A stretch of 64,000 bases of DNA from Euphrasia confusa (lineage: Eukaryota; Streptophyta; Magnoliopsida; Lamiales; Orobanchaceae). The position numbers and the translations under genes are program-made. The notes under the pieces were generated by a model, which worked only from the letters and a program-made list of their open reading frames with translations, had not been told where the DNA came from and did not search any database. The DNA lies in the NCBI GenBank assembly GCA_954870475.1, contig OX940968.1:4588001-4652000 (forward strand). Reading direction: 5' to 3'. Below are positions 55,773 through 64,000 of the stretch, one piece after another; the stretch's first letter is position 1, and every line of letters begins with the position of its first letter.

Positions 55773-57750
55773 ATGGGATGCGTTGTATCGACTCCCAAGG
55801 ACACTGGTGGAAGGAGGCGGCCGTCGAACATTGGGGATATTTCCGTTTTTGTCCCGGGGTTACGAATTCCTAAGCCTGTGGAATTCCCAGAGTCACTCGA
55901 GGACGGCCTGAGCAAAAGCTTAGTCGAAAGACTCTCGGCTCTGAGAACCAGAATAGTCGTGATGGCTGGGCAAGAAGCTCCGGCAATTACAAGAACAAGA
56001 CGGAAAACCACCACACAGCATGGTTAGTTAATTGGTATTCCCGATGTCCTAAATTACCGTACGATATTGATGTTGCATCAGTTGTTTCCCGCAGGAGGTG
56101 CTTCGGCATTGAGTGATCTTCTTCACAATCTAGAAGATTACTTGCCTGTTCTTATGGGATTGGTTAAAGATGGTAATTATTCAGTATATTATCACATCAT
56201 CTATAGTAAAAACTAAAGAGATGTTTCAATCGCCCCCTTGCATTGTGTAGGTAGTCCTTTGCAACATAAAGTCCGGTTCATATGGATCAATCAAGAAGAA
56301 GAAGTAGAGGTCTAACTGAAAATCTCACCTTCTGATGCGTATCGTTCCCTTTTCTTCTTCATCTAATTTTCCGAATCTTATTGTCTCTAGGAAACGGCAA
56401 TGCATAGTGCTTGGTATGAAGTACTGTCCGTTTTGCACTTGATGGCAACACTCTCGTTGTCGCAAGCTAATTTATTGCTTCTTCCAAGATCAACGATTGA
56501 TGGCTATCAACCTAAGGTATCTGAAGGTAGGTAACGACACTGTGCTTTCCTATGTAACGATTCGTGTGCTTTGAATATATTCTTCTTCTCATTTGTTAGC
56601 TCTCTTTTTTGCAATCAACTAACAGAGAGCCGTCGATCGTCGATTGATGTTTTCCTAAAGGCTGCTGGTTATCTCGATTGTGCTGTACGACACGTCCTCC
56701 CTCAGTTGCCAAACGAACTCAGGTTTCTTCTTGTTATGTGTTTTTGCTTATTGATTTAGAGTCTTGTTTTCTCGATTTTTTTCACAATCAATCTTCGTCA
56801 GGAGGAATCTTCCCGTGGACCTTGCTGAAGGAGCCCTAAGAGCACTGTGCCTCCAAGCACTAGGACAGGTATAAATCAACGATTTTTTTTTCCGTCACAC
56901 TCGAGATTTAATTCTCTCGATCTCTCACCCTCTTCGGGATATAGGGTGTAGATATTCAGCTTGGACTCGCTATTGACAGTATCAAGGCAACACTAGCCGT
57001 GAAAAGAAGACTTGCCTGTGAGATGGTCAAATATTGGCAGCAGGTAACAACATAAAATTTGGGTCAACTTCTGATACATTTGTTCTTTCTGAGAGCATTC
57101 GTTTCGTGTTTTTCGCAGGCCCAAGATAACATCACGAACCTTCCACTAGCAAATGGTTGGGGAGAAAAGCATAGGCTTTTCGTCAAGTGGAAGTTCATTG
57201 AAGCAAAGGTACCACCTTTAATATCTTTGCTCTGATTATTCAATCTGCCGATGTAAATAAATGATTTTGGTGGTGTCGATATCGTCTATAGGCTGCAGCA
57301 TACTACTATCACGGTCTAATCCTTGACGAGGGCAATACTGAGAAGTCGCACGGAATGGCTGTTGCTGCTTTGCAAGCTGCAGACGAGTATCTCAAAGACA
57401 GCAAGAAGTCGTGTGAAGCTTTTAATGCATCTGTTCCTGTATCTAGGAATCCTCCTCAATGGGGAACTATGAAGTATCTGTCCGAAAAGATCCCCAAGGA
57501 GAGTTTAAGCAAGCTGCCAATCAACAAGGATGTTTACTCTCACGAAAAGTAAGTCTGTCTAGTCAAAAAAGAAAGTCATTTTTAGTTTACGAGGTGAATA
57601 ACCGAAAGGATTTTGAAACGCAGGATTATGGAAACCGCACCAGCATTGCCGGATTTTGCGTTAGCCCTCAAACCCGACGAATATCAGCTTCCTCCGGTTG
57701 ATATCTCATGGAATGATGAATCGACTTATAAGTTTACAATACAAGATTAG
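55773..57750 (+). CDS. BRO1-domain protein, BROX-like, N-myristoylation motif
   Basis: Ten coding exons (55773-56022, 56095-56172, 56251-56309, 56391-56526, 56626-56722, 56802-56868, 56945-57043, 57119-57208, 57292-57548, 57624-57750), 419 aa. It starts MGCVVSTP, so Gly2 can be myristoylated and Cys3 palmitoylated, placing it at a membrane. The body is a BRO1-like domain (ASALSDLLHNLEDYLPVLMG, WYEVLSVLHLMATLSLSQAN, FLKAAGYLDCAVRHVLPQLP, KWKFIEAKAAAYYYHGLILD). BRO1 domains bind ESCRT-III proteins; plant members of this small BROX-like group are poorly characterised. A catalytic function is not expected. The C-terminal part (after about residue 370) has PALPDFALALKPDEYQLPPV. The ATG is the first after the leader intron. 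Confidence 0.9.
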
Positions 57751-58735
57751 CAATCCATAGTAAGACATTTGCAGAATGTGCAGTGTAGGGATGTATTTCT
57801 GTAATTTGTTTGGAATGAATGATCTTAAAAGTCCATTTTATATTTTCATTTTCAGCATTGTAAAAATAACCTTTTTTTTAATCTTGATTGTGGAAGTAAA
57901 AAACAAAAGTAATATTTGTCTCACATAATTGTACACTAAATTCTACAATGCATTTAGAGCATCAAGCAATATTGATCATTATACATTTGATCATTATACA
58001 TTTGTTGGATATTGATAATTAAATATAATGTTTGGATAATTAAATTCTACAATGCAGTTAGAGCTTTTTTTAAATATTTTATTTTTTTACATTTAAATCC
58101 AATTTTACCTTTACTTTTTTCATCTATTTTTTTTATCAATTTTTTTATTTTTTTGACATTAAAATACAATTTCACTCTATATTTTTCATCTATTTTCTAT
58201 TTTTTTCATAAAAAAATCTAAAAGCAAACCAAAACATTTTTTATTGTCATTATAAATGTAAAAAAGAAAACTATTTCATCAAGCTAAAAAAAAGTGTAAT
58301 AGTTAACCATACTACTGTATTAAGAAAAAAAGGTAAACTTAAATCATCATTAGAAAAAAATGTAAAACTCCAACAGCATCAGTTCCTAAATTTAGGCAAT
58401 TCACATTTTAAAATAGAAGCAACAAAAAAATAGTAGTTTCCTAACAATAATAAACCTAGTTATTGTGTCCTGTTTTCCAAAGGGTATATAAATATGAATC
58501 GAGTTTTTAGAACATTGCTTTATCTAATCAAATGAAGGTGAACGAACAGCATTAGAAAAAACACAGCTAACTGGAATACATATCAAGACGACCTATATAA
58601 AGACAAAGTAGCAGAGGCAAGCAACGCTGACAAAGTTTTAATGGCTGGAATAATCTTCTTCCCATCTTGAAGCAGACATGGTGGGTAAGCACCATATTCA
58701 TATTCCAAACGAAATTACTCCAAAAACAAACTCCT
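57751..58735. other. Intergenic region, BRO1-domain gene to PPX
   Basis: The 3' flanks of two convergent genes. AT-rich; no gene seen. Confidence 0.5.
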
Positions 58736-61700
58736 TCAAAGAAAATACGGTACTCCGGTTCTTGGTCCACGCATCTGGTTGTTCTCCTCGGTCTCCGTAA
58801 AAAACTTCACTTCTCTCTCCTAATGCACGACCAAATTATATCAAAGAACGAAAAATAAACATGAAAAAAATAGTAGAAATACACAAGTGGAGAAACACAG
58901 CTATAGGCGCGTACCATATTCTCATTGAAGCTTAATATTGATGCCACATTCCCACAGCGATAGCAATAATTTGGTGCAGACCATACCTGCATAGTTCACA
59001 ATGAGTTTATCAGAATAAAAGAAAGAACGAGACTGTGTCAGTCCTGATAACTATGTACTAGTAGTTTACAATGAAGATTTAGGCAACTCACAGTCACAAG
59101 TCCTTTATCTTGAAACATGTATTTGAGACCTTCTTGGACAAGTTGATGGGCCCGACAAACTAGATCAAGTTTGTTAATATGGTTGAACTGCAAATAAGTA
59201 CGGAGTATTAACTATTTTAGTTTATTTATTCTGCCACCAAACATATTAAACAAACCAAGTGTTATGTAGTTAATCTAATAGTGGATACTGAGAGTGTGTA
59301 AATAAATCTAATAACCATGTCCTGCAAGACACTCCATGTAATAAATTCATTGGGTCACCTCAGATGTGACCCTTGATCCAAAAAGCCAGCCTGCTCCTCG
59401 AGGGCTGACGGCCCATGTCTCGATATCTTCAGGATCACTCCACATTAAGTCACAGAAGGGGCCTTCATGGGGAATCTCACAGTTCCTGTCAATGACTCGA
59501 ATCTGCTCGGACAACAGAAGAAAAAAAGTATATATAATTTGATAACTAGCACCACTCTTTGAGAGTTGAGACAAACAAAAATATGAGAACAAATAAAAAG
59601 TATTGCACTCCAGAATATACAACAAAATATATGCGTGCTATGGTCATCGGGCACACAACATATCCGCAAGGGAATGCATGCCTGATGACAAAATACACCC
59701 TCATATGTATCATTACATCAAATTTGATTCCTATTATTAAATCAATTCATGGGTTTCTTAGACAAAAAATAAAAATTAAGAAAATACTTCAGATGATAAA
59801 GATCTAACCTGGTCGATAGTTCTAATATCTGGAGATAGGCCACCATGTACACATAGTACCTGGGATTTCAAAAGTTAAGTGCTGTATTACCAGAAGCATA
59901 CAAAGAAAATAACCGAGTCAAGCAATCCACTACAAGTGAGATTTTTTGATAGTGATGGGTCATCCCTTTTTATTAAAGAACCTATAAAGCTAGAATAGTA
60001 CTTATGCCAAAGAGAGAAAGGGTGCACACCGTGCCATCAATAATTGCAGACAGAGTAAGATAGTCAAAAACATCAGTGCAATATCGCCAGGCATTAGCAT
60101 TCCCATACTTTCTTTGACACTCGTCATAGAATCCATAAACCTACCATGGACAAAATACGAAGAGATTCTTTAGTAATCAGGAGCAATGTCATGTGGTCTT
60201 GTTGTAAATCAGAAAATTAGAAGAAACATTTAGCTGAACGCATTCAAGGGACTAGTAAATCATAGTGGTATGAGTCTTAGTAAAAAAAATCAAGGCACTA
60301 GATGGCAGACTGTAAATACACAAGTAACACAACTATGTTCATTATTATTTTCAAACTATCAAAATTACCTTGATGGCTGTCTATAGTAAAGTGACTACGT
60401 TTACAACTGTTTATCAACCAATGACGTCTGACTATAGCAAGCATGTTCTGCAGTTACTTTGTTACTATCACGTGGGTAATGCAGTGACAATCAGAACTGT
60501 CCATTTTTCTTCAATGGGTCAGTTTATACCAAGTTTAAGATAAAACTATAACTTAATCATCTAATATGAGTTTCTGCCAAATAATTTTTATTATAAATTT
60601 CTACTTTTGTTAGTTGAGAAGGTGTTTTTACCTAAAAGAATTATAATGAAGTTATCATTTTCAGTGTTCATTCAATCTGCAAATTTACTGCCCTATATGA
60701 AGATTATGATATTATTTGGCTGCTCACAATGACTAGCTGTCTGCCTGAAGAAAGCAATGTATAATTTTCGTTGATTGACAACAACTAGTTATGGCTATAC
60801 AAACATAGTAAAGTGAGGATTATAATATTGATTACCTGTGTAAGTTGCCTGCTTTCATGATTTCCACGTAGGAGAGTAATGTTAGCTGGGTATCTAGAAG
60901 CATATGCAGAAACAGTATTAGTAACTAGTCCAAAAGAGCAAATTTGCAAAAAACTGACAAAAACATAGCTCCAGCAAACAACCGAATACATCTTAAAGAG
61001 CAACAAAATTATGTGTCAAGTGTCTTCAAATAAAATTGTAAAGTCGGCAAATCACCATGTTTATAAAAGAAAACAGTAAGTCATATATAGATTTTCCTAG
61101 TTCTGTGACAAACATTTGTGAAATAAAGCTAGCTACATAATAATTTGGTGAATTTTTCAATTTTGTTTTTGATAAACTCAAATAGGAAGGATTTTTAGTT
61201 GTGTAGTGTGAATTGATCGATCATTTCTTATCAACACTACCGTCTCATTACATTATGATGAATTGATGATAACATCAATTACATTGAAAATCACAACTCA
61301 GCTCCACAAATGGCATAATCCCATGTCCATGTTCTATCTATAGTTAGCCAAATATTAATTGGATAACTTATCCATTATCTATCATACTTTCTATATCTCA
61401 GAATTATTTCATAGAAACAGAATAGCAATAAATGCATATCTGACAACAATCAACAAATCTCCATGGATTTTTGGCATACCTTGCTTTAAGAAGCAAAAGT
61501 ATCGTGAAAACTTCTAGACTATTATAACCACGATCGACAAAATCTCCCTGCCAGAGAAAGATCAATTAACAACGAATATTATATTAGAAGCAATATATAC
61601 ACTATAATCACTTCACAACTTTTACCATAAATATGTAATTTGTGTCTGGTACATGACCTCCAGTCTGGAAGAGCTTCATTAAATCATGAAACTGGCCGTG

Positions 61701-62416
61701 GATATCACCACAAACTGTGACCGGACTGTTAACGGGCTGAACATTTGACTCCTCAATCAAAATCTCCTTCACCTAAATAAAGCGAAACCAGATCAAAACA
61801 AATGAAACAACAGATCAAGAGGGAGGGAAATGTTGAAAAGTAGAACACGCTATATGAAGTCAGACAGACTACAACAAAAGATAAGAAACAATGAAACATC
61901 ACCAACAAACTGAGAGCAAAGTGTTAAAGGTGCATGGGCTCGATAGAAATCACTTTTTCCGTCTCGAAAGAATGTTAGTCTGGCCCCAACAACTCACTCA
62001 ATAACTACTTTGAATGCAAACAAGAAATTACATTATCTGAAAAGTGGAAGTCCTGGATCAAGTAACTCTAGGTGTCCAATGGATATCCATTCACAAAAAC
62101 TGAATACCATCTGATAATAGAAATCGACATAAACCATTAGACTCCGTCGACACAAAAACCCTAACCGCACCCTATAGAAAGTTGCACCAAGACAAATGAC
62201 ACGTCCGTCGCACAAAAAATGGTAAATGCAAAACCCTAAATTCCGAAGATTCAACATTTTTCACGGAAAATCGAGACGCAGACTGGAATTATAAATAAAA
62301 TAAAATGCAAGAAGAAAAGAGGAAGAAGTGGATACGTATTCGCAGAGAAGCTGGAGCTCGTCTTCCGACAAGTGTTGGCCATCTTTGACCTTCGTTATCC
62401 ACTGGTCCAGATCCAT
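58736..62416 (-). CDS. PPX1: Serine/threonine phosphatase PPX (PP4 catalytic subunit)
   Basis: Ten exons on the minus strand (62336-62416, 61626-61772, 61480-61547, 60836-60893, 60030-60140, 59809-59859, 59359-59502, 59092-59187, 58915-58986, 58736-58819), 303 aa, near the 305 aa of Arabidopsis PPX1. It is a metal-dependent PPP-family phosphatase of the PP2A group. Motifs: GDIHG (residues 49-53), GDFVDRG (77-83), GNHE (109-112), the HGG motif (VHGGLSP), SAPNYCYRCGN and the C-terminal YFL that is a methylation site in PP2A-like enzymes. PP4 works in DNA-damage response, meiosis and microRNA processing with regulatory subunits. Whether it is the PPX1 or PPX2 paralogue cannot be told by eye. Exon 1 is short and separated by a 560-bp intron. 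All junctions are GT-AG and in frame. Confidence 0.93.
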
Positions 62417-63355
62417 CGCTATTTTTTCTTCCCTCAATTAAAAGAATGATTGATCGATTCTACCCTAAATTACAGCCAATCAATCAAGAGCAGCGAATAG
62501 CTCAAGGGTTATGTATAACGGGTCGGGAGAATTCGGGAAGAGTATCGGTATTTACGAGCAGACGAAGATTTAGAGGTAGACGAAGATGACGGAGGAGGGG
62601 GAGGCTGGGGAGGAGATTTGTGGAGAATACGAAATATTTTATTTATTATTTTTACGCAAGAGAAAGATCCAAACCCCAAACCAAGATTCAACGAGATTTG
62701 CACCTTGGCTCTTTATATTTCAATTTTTAAAGAAAAAAAACGACAAATTAGGAGTAGTTCTTCTTAGAATAATATCAACACGAAAATTAAAATAAATTAA
62801 TTAAAAAATAATTTAGAAAATATAAGTAAAATTATATTTTAAAATAAAAATTATCATTTTCAAAGTTATCTATTTTACCATATTGAATGTATTTAACTTT
62901 GAAAAACTTTTTATTTTTAGCAAAATACTATCATCTCAATATTTGTTCAAAAGGTACAATTTGATCGACATGAAAAAAAATGTTATTATTTGATTTCACT
63001 TTTTCAAAGATTAAGAGATAAAAAAATATTTTTATAGTTTAATGTAAAGTAATTGTAAATAAAATTTATTAAATATAAGTGATTAAAGTAAGATAAAACT
63101 GTACATTTTTTAAAATGATTTTAAAAAAATAAGTTAATAGGAGTATTAAGTTGAATATTTAAAAATAGAAAGTGAGTATTCATAATTTTACGATTTTTAA
63201 TTAATTTAAATATTTATAAAAAAAAAAGTAAGAAAAATATTATTTATAAAAAATTAAATATTAAAAATGTATTTTTAAGATAAAAAGTAAAATAATGTAA
63301 TTAAAATTGTGATTAAAATTGTACTCTATATAATTTTTTATTGGAATTTAACACA

Positions 63356-63481
63356 CAAGTTTGAATTGGAGTAAAATGCAACTAAAGTTTAAGAAGTTTG
63401 AATGTATAACTAAATATACAAGTTTGAATTGGAACTAAAATGCAACTAAAGTTTAAGAAGTTTGAATGTATAACTAAATGT
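63356..63481 (+). repeat. Two-copy tandem repeat, 63-bp unit
   Basis: Near-identical units beginning CAAGTTTGAATTGG at 63356 and 63419, sharing AAAATGCAACTAAAG. Confidence 0.85.
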
Positions 63482-63746
63482 TGAACTAAAGTTTTTGGTG
63501 TGTCACTTGTAATGTACATCAATAAAATAAAATAGAATACAATATTGTTATTAAAGTAGAGTTTTGAATGATTTACCAGCAAGGTTAGTGACTTATTTAT
63601 ACTTACTTTAGCCAAGTAAAATTGTAATAGAAGGTTAACTCAATATTTTAGAATGATCTGAATGTAACTTTGTAAATTATTTCATATTGTTCTTGTCAAC
63701 CCTAAATAATGTTGATGGGATGAAGGATTTTGGTTGTGTTGTTTAG

Positions 63747-63843
63747 CCTCTCCTATGGACTTGGTGTGGCCGAACATAATGTTGATCTTGTATCACCTCT
63801 CCTATGGACTTGATGTAGCCCAACATAATGTTGATGTGCAGAC
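63747..63843 (+). repeat. Two-copy tandem repeat, 49-bp unit
   Basis: Units starting CCTCTCCTATGGACTTG at 63747 and 63796, ending in ACATAATGTTGAT. A third partial match (AATGTTGAT) lies at about 63708. Confidence 0.8.
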
Positions 63844-64000
63844 TGATCCTACATGACTTGATAATTTTCATATTAAGGAGTCTAACTACACTTAATTAAT
63901 TTAACAATCAAGAATGAGACAAAATGGAGTGATAATATTTTTTTAACCAAGTATAAAATGTAACCAATTTCATGCCTTCAATCATCAATTATTATAAAAA

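Larger units (their letters stand above)
62417..64000. other. Promoter of PPX and distal repetitive region
   Basis: The first 300 bp is the PPX promoter and leader; the rest is AT-rich with no gene seen, only short tandem repeats at its far end. Confidence 0.5.

Noticed and set aside
1..64000. CRISPR arrays, rRNA, tRNA or operon structure
   Set aside because: None seen; gene structure is eukaryotic and I found no cloverleaf-type tRNA or repeat-spacer pattern.

Overview
The window is nuclear DNA from a flowering plant. Almost all genes are split by short GT-AG introns. The families are plant-specific or plant-typical (three pentatricopeptide repeat proteins, RHL1, a YSL transporter, a RAP-domain protein, a GEM-like GRAM protein), and intergenic DNA is AT-rich and full of small DNA transposons plus one Ty1/copia retroelement. 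Gene content and style suggest a eudicot; I cannot fix the family from the sequence alone.

Layout. 0.9-4.7 kb: an F-box gene and a PPR gene broken by a 564-bp non-autonomous hAT element. 5-20 kb: mS23 mitoribosomal protein (-), a RING-H2 E3 ligase (+), STT3B oligosaccharyltransferase (-, seven exons), and RHL1, a topoisomerase VI partner (+, twelve exons, one being bounded by a U12-type AT-AC intron). 20-30 kb: YSL7-like transporter (-), a DYW-class PPR editing factor (-) head to head with an Mpv17/PMP22 gene (+), and a GEM-like GRAM gene (+) with a GC-AG intron. 30-34 kb: three tandem minus-strand genes for small secreted peptides (67, 80 and 78 aa) that I could not assign to a named family; this is the most interesting part of the window. 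34-38.5 kb: gene-poor DNA with a 1.04-kb PIF/Harbinger element and a tandem-dimer MITE. 38.7-45.4 kb: an E-class PPR gene (-) head to head with a DUF3326 plastid protein gene (+), then a RAP-domain gene (+). 45.4-55 kb: intergenic DNA with Stowaway MITEs and a 5.1-kb copia element that is internally deleted and carries two in-frame stops. 55.8-62.4 kb: a BRO1-domain protein (+) and the PP4/PPX phosphatase catalytic subunit (-). The last 1.6 kb is AT-rich and repetitive.

Most genes are independent housekeeping loci. Several encode organelle proteins (mS23, three PPRs, RAP, DUF3326, probably Mpv17-like), and two of the PPR genes share short divergent promoters (about 150-170 bp) with organelle-protein genes. 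Exon boundaries were derived by hand from splice sites and reading-frame continuity; all intron-containing models given here close in frame from ATG to stop.
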